A DNA stretch of 64,000 bases from Phycisphaeraceae bacterium (GTDB taxonomy: Bacteria; Planctomycetota; Phycisphaerae; Phycisphaerales; Phycisphaeraceae): assembly GCA_020851465.1 (NCBI GenBank), contig JADZCR010000006.1, forward strand, positions 1-64,000, given 5' to 3'. Shown here one piece after another: positions 19,534 to 27,790 of this stretch; position 1 is the first letter of the stretch, and each line of letters opens with the position of its first letter. The notes below the pieces were generated by a model, which had not been told where the DNA came from, made no database searches, and worked only from the letters and a program-made list of their open reading frames with translations. The position numbers were made by a program, and so were the translations under genes.

Positions 19534-20412
19534 ATGGCCATCAAGCTCGCATTCAGTACTGTTGCCTGCCCCGAATGGACACTCGAAGAAGTCGCCCGCA
19601 AAGCGCAGGAGATGGGTTACGCAGGCGTTGAACTCCGCACGCTCGGTGCTGGCTCAACTGCGTTGGCGTCCGATCCGGCTCTGACCAATCCAGCCAAAGC
19701 AGCGGGTATCTTCAAAGCGACAGGCATTGAACCTGTCTGCCTCAGCACCTCGATCGCACTCAATCATAAGAGTGAGTCCGACGCCCGTGCCGCAGCATGG
19801 GAAGCGCAGGAAGCGATTCAACTCGCCGCTGCGATTGGCTGCTCATTCGTGCGATTGTTCGGCTACGAAGTCAAGCCAGGCGATAGCCGTCAAAGTGCGA
19901 TGCAGACGATCGCCCATTACGTCGGCACCCTGCTCGATCAAGCCGGCCGCCTGGGTGTGCAGGTGCTTCTCGAAAACGGCGGGAGTTTCAACAAAGCCAA
20001 GGAATGGTGGTGGCTGTTCAACATCGTGGATAATCCGATGCTCGGACTCTGCTGGAACGTCGCCAACGCCGCTGCGGGTGGTGAGCCGCCGAGCGTCTCA
20101 GTCCCGACGCTCAATCAGCGCATTCGACTTGCGAAAGTAAAAGACACGCTCGTCGGCGAAGGCAGCGGCTTCGTCCCGCTTGGTGAAGGCACCGTCGGCG
20201 TGCAACACTTCGTCCGTCGGCTCATCGGCATCGGCTACGATGGCTATATCACTGTTGAATGGGATCGCCTTTGGCTGCCCAGCCTGGCACCGGCGGAGGA
20301 ATATCTGCCTGACGCCAAGAAGCGGCTTGATGACATGATCAAGCAGTTTTCCAACGCGAAGGACACGCTTCAACCCAAGCCCAATGGCCCGACGGTAGCC
20401 AAAGCGCGGTAA
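19534..20412 (+). CDS. Sugar phosphate isomerase/epimerase (xylose isomerase-like TIM barrel)
   Basis: TIM-barrel protein of 292 residues in the AP endonuclease-2/xylose-isomerase-like family (as in IolE, IolI, hydroxypyruvate isomerase). Family features are AFSTVACPEWTLEEVARKAQEMGYAGVELR at the N-terminus, the metal-site Glu in VLLENGG (about residue 149), CWNVANA where most members have a D-x-N/H-H, KVKDT, and the final VEWDRLW with a Glu. Start ATG 19534 has GGAGAT upstream; a TTG 6 codons earlier is less likely. Stand-alone gene followed by a strong terminator. Specific substrate unknown; these enzymes are abundant in planctomycetes. Confidence 0.85.
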   Translation: MAIKLAFSTVACPEWTLEEVARKAQEMGYAGVELRTLGAGSTALASDPALTNPAKAAGIFKATGIEPVCLSTSIALNHKSESDARAAAWEAQEAIQLAAAIGCSFVRLFGYEVKPGDSRQSAMQTIAHYVGTLLDQAGRLGVQVLLENGGSFNKAKEWWWLFNIVDNPMLGLCWNVANAAAGGEPPSVSVPTLNQRIRLAKVKDTLVGEGSGFVPLGEGTVGVQHFVRRLIGIGYDGYITVEWDRLWLPSLAPAEEYLPDAKKRLDDMIKQFSNAKDTLQPKPNGPTVAKAR

Positions 20413-20458
20413 CGGCTGAGTATGGGCGCGGCAGCAGGATTGCATCTCAAATAAAAAA

Positions 20459-20487
20459 CGCCGGTCGTCCTTGACCGGCGTCTCTTT
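20459..20487 (+). terminator. Intrinsic terminator between convergent genes
   Basis: Perfect 8-bp stem CGCCGGTC/GACCGGCG (20459-20466 and 20473-20480) with a 6-base loop, preceded by a run of A (ATAAAAAA) and followed by TCTCTTT. It can end transcription of the isomerase gene on the plus strand and, using the A-run as T-run, the B12-fold gene on the minus strand. Confidence 0.85.
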
Positions 20488-20586
20488 GCGACTCGTTGGG
20501 TGTCCGCCCCTGCGAACCGCGACTGATGCTGAAATTTTCAGAATCGGATGGTTACGTGCGACGGATGGCGGCGCAGCGGAGAAATC

Positions 20587-21300
20587 TCACGCTGCTTCAG
20601 TCTGCTTCATCGTTCGGCGTTTACGGCCAACCGTGCGCTGATCCTGTCCCATCCGTTGAGTGGGATTTTCACCCAGCGATTGAACCAATTCTTCGGGGTC
20701 GGTGGCCCAGAGGTCCGCGCCGATTTCTTCCGCCAGTCCGTCGGCTCGGTTGAACACGCCGCCTCCCACCGCGATCTGGAGTTTGGGGCACACGCCGATT
20801 TCATGCAGACGATCGATGAGCAGCCGCGTGAAGGGCACGGTGCTGGGAATCACGCCGAAGATGACCAATGCATCAGTCTGTGTTTCGCCGAGCTGTGCGA
20901 CGATTTCATCGTTGGCTACCGCTCCTCCGACGAAGAGCACTTCGTAGCCGTCAGCTTCGAGCAGATCGCAGGTGATCTGTGCGCCGATCTCCTCGCTCTC
21001 CTCCGGTCCGCAGACCACCATGACTTTCTTGTTGCGGCGATCTTTCTGTTCGAGGCGGATCTGCATCTGGTCCGCCAGCGAGCGGAGCAGCCGCGTCGCA
21101 TAGTGGTGCGCCAAGTCGCTGAGCTGATCGTGCTTGTAGAGAGACTGGATATGTTCGAGTGTCGGCCAGAAGAGTTTGATGAGAATCTGATCGGCTGCGC
21201 AGTCTGCCTGGAGAAGTTCATCGACAATAGCGCGGGCGGCAGGACGGTTACCAGCGATGAGGGCGGTGAAGAAACGTTCGATGAGCACGTCGCGTCGCAT
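20587..21300 (-). CDS. B12-binding-fold protein lacking the cobalamin His
   Basis: Protein of 237 residues with two parts: a four-helix domain like B12-binding_2 (about residues 1-90) and a Rossmann-like B12-binding domain (about 95-205; VMVVCGPEESEEIGAQI, EVLFVGGAVANDEIV, TDALVIFGVIPS, AVGGGVFNRADG). This is the light/B12-sensor arrangement of CarH/LitR and corrinoid proteins. However, the position of the ligand His (usual pattern E-x-H-x-x-G) is Glu here, and the helical W-x9-EH motif reads Y...AHH. It may therefore bind cobalamin differently or not at all. There is no DNA-binding MerR domain. Start 21300 has GGAG upstream. Ends in a basic tail (RTVGRKRRTMKQ). Confidence 0.8.
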   Translation of the reverse strand: MRRDVLIERFFTALIAGNRPAARAIVDELLQADCAADQILIKLFWPTLEHIQSLYKHDQLSDLAHHYATRLLRSLADQMQIRLEQKDRRNKKVMVVCGPEESEEIGAQITCDLLEADGYEVLFVGGAVANDEIVAQLGETQTDALVIFGVIPSTVPFTRLLIDRLHEIGVCPKLQIAVGGGVFNRADGLAEEIGADLWATDPEELVQSLGENPTQRMGQDQRTVGRKRRTMKQTEAA

Positions 21301-21887
21301 AGGTGGCTCCAAGAGTCCCCGCTCCGATTTTGGAGTCAGGGGCGACGCGGGTTCCGGCTTCCTTGCTAGGCCCCGCTAATTTTTAGTTGTTCGACCGGGC
21401 AAATCCGCTTCCCGATCCGGCCGACGACTTTCGCCGACTCGTACTGAACACCCAAGTCATCGAATATCAGGCTAAAAAATCTTCACTAAATAACGCAAAT
21501 TATCTAGATTAACATTTGGGAATCAAATACAAATCGTTGTAAACAACTATAAAATATACTCTTGCATTATTTAAGAAAAACATTCTCGTTAACCAAAAAT
21601 CGTGATGGATTTTGAGATATGGAGGGCTTTACTGCTCTCGACGCACTCTCGAACGCATGCGGCTGGGTGACTTTATGCACTCATGGTTTTGTCCCGTATG
21701 CAGCGGGAAATGTCTCGACTCAGGTTCGCGTTGATCGCGTCGATGACGTGGGTGAGTCACGAGCATCATGAGTGCGTTGCTCGCGTTACTCTCTTAAGGT
21801 TGTGACAATCGTGCTCAGGTCGCTGCTTCAAACTAGAATCTCGGAGACATTGAGGTCTTTGGTACGCAACAGTTGGGGGTTACATCC
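21301..21887. other. AT-rich intergenic region between divergent genes
   Basis: About 590 bases between the B12-fold gene (minus) and the M48 protease gene (plus). The part 21470-21610 is strikingly AT-rich compared with its surroundings and includes TATAAAATATAC-like words, a plausible divergent promoter region. I found no open frame with protein character and no confident -35/-10 pair. Confidence 0.4.
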
Positions 21888-22742
21888 ATGACACGCCGCA
21901 TTCTTCTTTCATTGGGTCTTGCGCTGACACTGCTGGTATCCGCCTGCACGACGAATCCAGCGACGGGCGAGAAAAACTTCAACATGCTCGGTCAGGCAGA
22001 AGAAATCCAGATGGGTAATAAGATCCAGCCGGAGTTTCTCGCCAGCTATGGCGGCGAAATCCCTTCGCCTGAAATACGAAACTATGTGAGCAGCCTGGGA
22101 CAGCGGCTGGCTGCGGTGAGTGAGCGGCCTGACCTGCCTTGGGAGTTTCACGTTGTGGACTCCTCAGTGATCAACGCGTTCGCTTTGCCGGGCGGCAAGG
22201 TGTTTATGTCACGTGCCCTGATGGAAAAAATGACCAACGAAGCACAACTGGCCGGTGTCCTTGGACACGAAGTCGGACACGTGACCGCGCAGCACATCGG
22301 CCAGCAAATGTCACAACAGACAGCACTTCAGGTTGGCCTGGCTGTACTTGGCGCAGCCGGCGGGCAAAGCGCGTACATGCAGGCGCTGGGTGTCGGCGCA
22401 CAGGCGGGAGGTTCGCTATACCTGCTGAAATTCGGACGCGATCAGGAATCACAGGCTGATGAACTCGGCGTGCGTTACATGTCCAAGTTGGGATTTAATC
22501 CCAAGGCTCAGGTCGAAGTCATGCAGATTCTCAAAGCTGCATCCGGGAAAGGCGGCAGCACGCCGGAAATGCTCTCGACGCACCCGCTGCCATCGACGCG
22601 CATCGACAGGCTTAATGCGTTGATCAAGCGGACGTATCCCGATGCCGACGCCCCCGGAAAGTACACTTATGGCGAAGCGAGCTTCCAGCCGATTCGCGCA
22701 GCCCTCTCCAAGCTGCCTCCTCCGAAACACACCGGCAAGTAA
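21888..22742 (+). CDS. M48 family metalloprotease lipoprotein
   Basis: Periplasmic zinc protease, 284 residues, of the BepA/LoiP/YcaL type that maintains outer-membrane proteins. The signal peptide ends in lipobox LVSAC (Cys near residue 20), and the TTNPATGEKNFNML segment after it is typical of this group. The zinc-binding HEVGH sits at about residue 121-125, and the third ligand Glu is in ESQADELGVRYM. The start MTRRILL at 21888 gives a proper signal peptide; a TTG five codons earlier is unlikely. No TPR domain, so closer to LoiP than BepA. Single gene. Confidence 0.93.
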   Translation: MTRRILLSLGLALTLLVSACTTNPATGEKNFNMLGQAEEIQMGNKIQPEFLASYGGEIPSPEIRNYVSSLGQRLAAVSERPDLPWEFHVVDSSVINAFALPGGKVFMSRALMEKMTNEAQLAGVLGHEVGHVTAQHIGQQMSQQTALQVGLAVLGAAGGQSAYMQALGVGAQAGGSLYLLKFGRDQESQADELGVRYMSKLGFNPKAQVEVMQILKAASGKGGSTPEMLSTHPLPSTRIDRLNALIKRTYPDADAPGKYTYGEASFQPIRAALSKLPPPKHTGK

Positions 22743-22887
22743 ACGCAGGACGACCATGATTGCCGACATCTTCCGCTGATGGTCGGCGAGGAAAATCAAT
22801 CGTATGTCGAGGTGGCCTGGCTGCTCGCAGCCGGTGAAATCGGCATGCTTCGATCATCGCTGGCCAGCCCTGTGCTACGATGCCCCG

Positions 22888-23688
22888 ATGCCCGCTTCAC
22901 CCTCCAGTCCGCGCGCCGCGTGGGACGATCAAAATCTATCCAATCCGCATCTCGTGGCGGACAAGGCGCGTCGTGTCGAGGCGATGTTTGCTGCGATCGC
23001 CCCCAGCTATGACCTGAACAATCGAGTGCATTCACTGGGGCGGGATCAGGCTTGGCGCCGAGCTGCGGTGAAACTCGCGGAACTCCAAAAGACCGATCGT
23101 GTTGTGGATGTCGCCTGCGGTACGGGAGATTTGTCGCTCGCTTTTGCATCGCGGCTGCGGCAGGAGAATCCGACCCCTGCGCCAGTGCTCGGCATTGACT
23201 TCACCTTTGCCATGCTTCCCATCGCGGTGCGGAAAGCAAGCCAGACGGATTCCACCGGCAGGGGGCCGGCCGCTGCGGCGCTCTTCGGCTGTGGTGATGC
23301 GATGTCGCTTCCGTTGTCCGATGCGTGTTGTGATGTGGTGTCGATCGCCTTTGGTATTCGTAACGTCGCTGACCCCGCGCGGGCGATGCGGGAGTTTTAT
23401 CGGGTGCTGCGTCCGGGTGGCCGGGTGATCGTTCTTGAGTTCAGTTTGCCGACGAATCCCCTGACGCGCGGCGTGTACAACTTTTATTTCAAGCACATCA
23501 TGCCGCGAACTGCGACATGGATCGCACGGGACAAGAGCGGCGCCTACCGCTACCTGCCGCAGAGCGTGAACACCTTCATCGGTCGTGAGACGATGGTGAC
23601 GCTGATGACCCAAGCCGGCTTCACCGATCCAGTGGTCAAGCCTCTGACAATGGGGATTGCGGTTATCTATCGCGGAACTAAGCCGTAA
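22888..23688 (+). CDS. menG: Demethylmenaquinone/ubiquinone methyltransferase
   Basis: Class I SAM methyltransferase of the UbiE/MenG family, 266 residues, performing the last C-methylation in menaquinone synthesis. Seen are DKARRVEAMFAAIAPSYDLNNRVHSLG (UbiE signature 1), SAM motif VVDVACGTGDLSLAF, and the second signature in FGIRNVADPARAMREFYRVLRPGGR. The frame extends upstream to 22804 but homology begins after the ATG at 22888. Because planctomycetes commonly use menaquinone, MenG is the likelier name; UbiE activity cannot be excluded. It has no other quinone genes beside it. Confidence 0.92.
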   Translation: MPASPSSPRAAWDDQNLSNPHLVADKARRVEAMFAAIAPSYDLNNRVHSLGRDQAWRRAAVKLAELQKTDRVVDVACGTGDLSLAFASRLRQENPTPAPVLGIDFTFAMLPIAVRKASQTDSTGRGPAAAALFGCGDAMSLPLSDACCDVVSIAFGIRNVADPARAMREFYRVLRPGGRVIVLEFSLPTNPLTRGVYNFYFKHIMPRTATWIARDKSGAYRYLPQSVNTFIGRETMVTLMTQAGFTDPVVKPLTMGIAVIYRGTKP

Positions 23689-23713
23689 ATCTGCCGCAGT
23701 TCTCCGTTGACGG

Positions 23714-24244
23714 TTACGAGGCTGGCTGTGTCGTGGCGGGGATGTTGTTGGTACTTGCCGGCACACCGATACCGTGCTCATACACCAGCTCACCGCCCAG
23801 GTGTCCTGTGAGGGTTACCCAGCCTGCGGCGGATAGACTCACCACGAGGGCGATGACCACAAATGTCCCGCGCCACACTGGCCGGTTGATGGCAGTCAGG
23901 CCGACCGCCAGCATCGAACCTGCGAGAAACAACCACGCTTTCTTGCCCATGTCCTCATGTTTTTCAAGAGTCGCATCGGCCTCCGCGCTCAGCGTGGTGC
24001 GCTGCGTGGAAAAATCCTCAGCGGCTTCTCCCGATCTGCCGGCCATGAATCCGCTCACGGCACCCAACAGATAAAGCACCAGTGCGATGGTGCGTAACGT
24101 GCTGGATCGGCCGCGTGTCAACGCCAACGCGACCACCAGCACAAATCCCAGCAGTGCGATGGCAATGGGCATGTGGACGATCGCTGCGTGCAGTCGTGAG
24201 GGGTTGTTCAGGGAGTCGCTGAGTGAGCAGAGTAGTACGTTCAT
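23714..24244 (-). CDS. DUF2231 membrane protein
   Basis: Integral membrane protein, 176 residues, with four likely helices (about residues 18-40, 47-66, 100-120, 125-148). The motif RLHAAIVHMPIAIALLGF near the start and the later HEDMGKKAW and GGELVYEHG segments match DUF2231, a family of small four-helix proteins whose conserved His residues suggest haem binding or electron transfer. The last 20 residues are Thr/Asn/Pro-rich. Convergent with menG, 25 bases apart. Function unproven. Confidence 0.8.
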   Translation of the reverse strand: MNVLLCSLSDSLNNPSRLHAAIVHMPIAIALLGFVLVVALALTRGRSSTLRTIALVLYLLGAVSGFMAGRSGEAAEDFSTQRTTLSAEADATLEKHEDMGKKAWLFLAGSMLAVGLTAINRPVWRGTFVVIALVVSLSAAGWVTLTGHLGGELVYEHGIGVPASTNNIPATTQPAS

Positions 24245-24327
24245 GGCGGTTTTGGATCCCTGGGTGATGAATCATGCAGTTCGATATCCCGTGACAATTC
24301 ACGGCACGTAACGTGGTAAGCCCTGCG

Positions 24328-25056
24328 CTATTCCAGCGGGTGGGCGATATTGAGAATGAAGGTGCGGCGAGGTACATCCGTGTCGTTAGGCGCGGTGTAG
24401 TGCAGCGTCTTGGGTGAGTGAATGGTGCAGCCGCCCGCCGGAATCGGACCGGCTACCGCCAGACGCGGGTCCACTTCGTCTGTTTCGAGTGTGTAGTTGT
24501 TGGGATTGTGACCGGCGGGGAAGTGCGGCCTGAGGTTGCTCAGGTGGCTGTACGGAATGAACTGCATGCAGCCGCTCTCCACGGTCGCCTTTTGCAGCGG
24601 CATCCAGAAGTTGCAGCCAAACCGCAGGATATTCGGGTCTTTGGACGTTCTCATCGGATAAGCCAGGTCTTGATGCCAAGGCGTCGCTCGGCCATTGTGC
24701 GGCGGTTTGAGAATCGCGTGATTCCACGTGTTGCGAACCCCTTCGCCCAGCAACTGCTCAGCGACGTGCATCGCGTTGCGGTAATAGAGCGTCTCCGCAA
24801 GACGCGGCTCAAGCTGGATCGGATTATTGATCTGCGGGCTGCGCAGCTTTCCCTTGTGACCAATCTCTTCACCCAGATCGACGGTGAGGTCTTTGGGTAA
24901 CTGTTCGTAGCGGTCGAACAAGCCATCGAGCAGTTCGCGGATCAACTCGACATCTTCGGGTGTGGTGATCGATTCGAGGACGAGAAATCCTTCGCGGTGA
25001 TACTTCACGATCTGCTGTGGTGTCAGGTGAACGGTCGGCTTTGTCTGCGTCATCAT
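24328..25056 (-). CDS. Phytanoyl-CoA dioxygenase (PhyH) family protein, copy A
   Basis: Fe(II)/2-oxoglutarate-dependent oxygenase fold, 242 residues. The iron facial triad is visible as WHQDLAY (His and Asp of H-x-D, about residue 129) and the distal His in KTLHYTAPN; Arg of RRTFILNI should bind 2-oxoglutarate. The start at the paired ATG codons (25056/25053) fits homology with copy B, although no good ribosome site precedes it; the frame is open far upstream without protein-like content. It is clearly a duplicate of the gene just upstream (shared GFxVxE, LLDGLF, QIN, HAIxKPP, CMQFIPxSH, TLHYTAPNxTDxPRR). Possible substrates are small alkyl or amino acid compounds. Confidence 0.88.
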   Translation of the reverse strand: MMTQTKPTVHLTPQQIVKYHREGFLVLESITTPEDVELIRELLDGLFDRYEQLPKDLTVDLGEEIGHKGKLRSPQINNPIQLEPRLAETLYYRNAMHVAEQLLGEGVRNTWNHAILKPPHNGRATPWHQDLAYPMRTSKDPNILRFGCNFWMPLQKATVESGCMQFIPYSHLSNLRPHFPAGHNPNNYTLETDEVDPRLAVAGPIPAGGCTIHSPKTLHYTAPNDTDVPRRTFILNIAHPLE

Positions 25057-25142
25057 ATTTTTCGATCCATTTGGCCGGATTTGCCGGCGTAAAAAAATTG
25101 GCGGATGGAACTTCCAGACTCGCGGGAACATCCGTGCGGGTC

Positions 25143-25913
25143 TTACCAACCGCCGGCGACTGACTTTTGCTCTGAGGTCGTCCAGGTATTTTCCACGGGC
25201 ATGGAAAAGTTGAGTATCCAGGCCCGGCGAGGTTTGTCGGTGTTGTTCGGAGCGGTGTAGTGGAGCGTCTTGCCGTGCTGGATGGTCGCTCCGCCCGGCT
25301 TGAGCGGACACACCACGACGGCGCGCGGGTCGATCGGCGGCCAGACTTCCAGTGTGTGGACCTTTGGATCGCCGCCGACCGGTCGATGCGGCAGGAGATT
25401 TCCCCAGTGGCTGAACGGGATGAACTGCATGCAGCCGTTTTCCGGAGTCGCTTCCTGTAGCGGGATCCAGAAATTGGCGTTATAGGCGATGTGATTCGGG
25501 TTGCGACCGTACGCCAGGTCCTGATGCCAAGGCACGGCTTTACCCATGCGGGGTGGTTTGTAAATCGCATGATCGAAGCTGAAAACCGCTTCCGGCCCCA
25601 GAATCTGCCGGGCAATGGCGCGAGCGTTGCGAAATACCTGCGTCTCCAGCAGACGCGGCTCGAAGCGCGTTGCGACGTTGATCTGCGGCGTCACCTGCGT
25701 CCCGTCGTGGTTCTTTTGGCCACCCAGATCAAACGCCAGGTCAGGCGGCAGATCACGGAATCGCGCAAAGAGTCCGTCGAGCAGCTCCTGTACCTGTGCC
25801 AGATCGTCGAGGGTCGCCAGCCGCTCGACCGCGATAAATCCCTGATGGAAAAAGTGCGATACCTCCGCAGCGGAAAGCACAGGCGGTTCCATGATGGTTG
25901 TGTTGGCGGTCAA
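25143..25913 (-). CDS. Phytanoyl-CoA dioxygenase (PhyH) family protein, copy B
   Basis: Second Fe(II)/2-oxoglutarate oxygenase, 256 residues, with the H-x-D in WHQDLAYGR (about residue 131), distal His in KTLHYTAPNN, and Arg in RRAWILNF. It is the first of the tandem pair and 87 bases separate it from copy A, so they may be cotranscribed. The two differ mainly in the loop after H-x-D and in the 190-210 region that normally shapes the substrate pocket, suggesting different substrates. No CoA-ligase or fatty acid genes are near, so phytanoyl-CoA is an unlikely natural substrate. Confidence 0.88.
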   Translation of the reverse strand: MTANTTIMEPPVLSAAEVSHFFHQGFIAVERLATLDDLAQVQELLDGLFARFRDLPPDLAFDLGGQKNHDGTQVTPQINVATRFEPRLLETQVFRNARAIARQILGPEAVFSFDHAIYKPPRMGKAVPWHQDLAYGRNPNHIAYNANFWIPLQEATPENGCMQFIPFSHWGNLLPHRPVGGDPKVHTLEVWPPIDPRAVVVCPLKPGGATIQHGKTLHYTAPNNTDKPRRAWILNFSMPVENTWTTSEQKSVAGGW

Positions 25914-26080
25914 GGTCTTCCTCTCATGCGAGCAAAATGATCGATTCAGACTTGTGTGATGTTATACCCGTCTGGTTTGTTTGTCTTGCATCTGGCTGAG
26001 GTCTTGCACGGCTTTGACAGCGCAGCAAACGCCCAACAGAATGGCTGGCCCTAAAGCCCTGTAACTCAGGAGGAGTCCGC

Positions 26081-27166
26081 ATGCCGTTGAAGATTCGTTC
26101 CGTCTCCGATACTCAGCTCGATCTGGTTGCCCTCGGCGAGTGCATGATTCGCCTCAGTCCGCCCGGCCATGGACGCATCGAGTTCGCCAACATGCTCGAA
26201 GTCTGGGTTGGCGGCGGCGAATACAACGTCGCTTATGCTCTTTCCCGGCTCGGTCTGCGCACCGGATGGGTCGGCGGTCTGGTGGATAATCCCGTGGGTT
26301 CGATCGTTCTCAATCACGCTCGTTCCGCGGGAGTGGATGTCGGCCACGTCGTCAACATGAAATACGATGGCGTCGGCCGCGAAGCGCGGATCGGCCTCAA
26401 CTTCACCGAAGTCGGAACGGGCGTGCGCGCATCGGTCACGATGTATGACCGGGGCCACTCGGCCACCAGCAAGATGCAGCCCGGACAGGTCGATTGGAAC
26501 AATCTGTTCAACAAGCGGGGCGTTCGCTGGTTTCACACCGGCGGAATTATGGCTTCGCTCTCGGCTTCGACGCGGCAGGTCGTGGCCGAGGCGGTCAAGG
26601 CTGCCCACGAGGCGGGCACCATCGTCTCCTACGATCTCAATTTCCGATCCAAACTCTGGTCGAGCAAGGATGCCATCGCGACTACCAAGCCGCTGATTCC
26701 CTACGTGGACTGCCTCATCGGTAACGAGGAGGATTTTCACAAGGTGCTCGGCTACGAAGCCCAGGGCGTCAATGTCGAAAAGAATGAGCTTGACACCAGG
26801 GCGTTCAAAAAAATGGTTGAACGTGTCGTCAAGGATTATCCCAATATCAAAGTCGTCGGCACGACGATCCGCGGCGTCAAGTCGGGACTCATCAACGACT
26901 GGTCGGCCATCATGTGGCATGAGGGCACGTTCTATGACGGTATCCAGTTCGACGGACTGGAGATCGAAGACCGTGTAGGCGGCGGTGACGGATTCGCCAG
27001 CGGATTCACTTACGGATTCCTCACCGGTATGACGCCGCAGGATTGCGTCAACACCGGCGTCGCCCACGGCGCGCTGCTCATGACCACACGCGGCGACACG
27101 AGCCAGATCACCTTGAGCGAGTTGAAACACGTCGCTGCGGGCGGGTCGGCAAGAATTCAACGCTAA
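26081..27166 (+). CDS. PfkB-family sugar kinase, 2-keto-3-deoxygluconate kinase-like
   Basis: Ribokinase-like carbohydrate kinase of 361 residues. The N-terminal LVALGECMIRLSPPG and VGGGEYNVAYALSRLG match KDG kinases and fructokinases. The C-terminal catalytic signature DRVGGGDGFASGF carries the base Asp (about residue 306). A very good ribosome site (AGGAGGAG) lies 5-8 bases upstream. KdgK would phosphorylate 2-keto-3-deoxy-D-gluconate at C6, feeding the Entner-Doudoroff lower branch. That fits the aldolase-rich operon at 30.7-40 kb. A small SGNH hydrolase gene follows by 33 bases. Substrate remains inferred. Confidence 0.82.
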   Translation: MPLKIRSVSDTQLDLVALGECMIRLSPPGHGRIEFANMLEVWVGGGEYNVAYALSRLGLRTGWVGGLVDNPVGSIVLNHARSAGVDVGHVVNMKYDGVGREARIGLNFTEVGTGVRASVTMYDRGHSATSKMQPGQVDWNNLFNKRGVRWFHTGGIMASLSASTRQVVAEAVKAAHEAGTIVSYDLNFRSKLWSSKDAIATTKPLIPYVDCLIGNEEDFHKVLGYEAQGVNVEKNELDTRAFKKMVERVVKDYPNIKVVGTTIRGVKSGLINDWSAIMWHEGTFYDGIQFDGLEIEDRVGGGDGFASGFTYGFLTGMTPQDCVNTGVAHGALLMTTRGDTSQITLSELKHVAAGGSARIQR

Positions 27167-27199
27167 GAAAACAACCAGACTCCATAAAGGATTTTTCAG

Positions 27200-27790
27200 A
27201 TGCCGCATCAAGTAACACTCCTGGGTGATTCGATCCGCATGGGATATACCGAGAACGTCCGTGCGGAGCTGGGTGATTTTGCCGAGGTGTTTTCGCCGAC
27301 CGCCAACGGCGGTACGAGCCGAAATGTGCTGCTGACGCTCGACTCCTGCGTATTGTCTCGTCAGCCCAAGCCTGATCTGGTCCACGTCAACTGCGGTCTG
27401 CATGACATCATGCGCTCACGCTCCGCGGGTGGAATTCTCAACGTGCCTCAGGAGGAGTATGAGCTAAACGTCCTCCAGATTTTGAACTCCATTCGCCAGC
27501 AGACAGGTGCGAAAGTGATCTGGGCGACCATCACGCCGGTGAATGAACAGCGGCACAGCCTGCGAAAGGGGTTTGAACGGTTCGAGCGGGATTTGGACGC
27601 CTATAACGAGTCGGGTCTTCGTGCGGCTCGTGCAGCCAAGGTGGAGGTCAACGATCTCTACAACGTGGTGATGCGTGCCGGACGCGACCGTCTGCTGACG
27701 GAGGACGGCGTCCACTTCCAGCCGGAAGGCTCCGCGATTCTGGGGCGAGCTGTCGCCCAGGCTGTGCGTGCCGCACTCGGCGGGGCGTGA
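27200..27790 (+). CDS. SGNH/GDSL-family hydrolase (small)
   Basis: Esterase-type hydrolase of 196 residues without signal peptide, so cytoplasmic. Block I is LLGDSIRMGY (nucleophile Ser about residue 11), block II Gly in NGGTSRN, block III VNCGLHDI (His in place of the usual Asn of GxND), and block V DGVHFQPEG with the catalytic Asp and His. The Asn-to-His change in block III alters the oxyanion hole but is seen in relatives. It lies 33 bases after the kdgK-like kinase, so it probably deacylates a carbohydrate or sugar acid in the same pathway. Ends one base before the convergent LpxR-like gene. Confidence 0.85.
   Translation: MPHQVTLLGDSIRMGYTENVRAELGDFAEVFSPTANGGTSRNVLLTLDSCVLSRQPKPDLVHVNCGLHDIMRSRSAGGILNVPQEEYELNVLQILNSIRQQTGAKVIWATITPVNEQRHSLRKGFERFERDLDAYNESGLRAARAAKVEVNDLYNVVMRAGRDRLLTEDGVHFQPEGSAILGRAVAQAVRAALGGA

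Noticed and set aside
26066-27403. Very long minus-strand open frame (445 codons) opposite the kdgK-like gene
   Set aside because: It is the antisense shadow of a GC-rich gene; the plus strand shows a complete PfkB kinase and a strong ribosome site.
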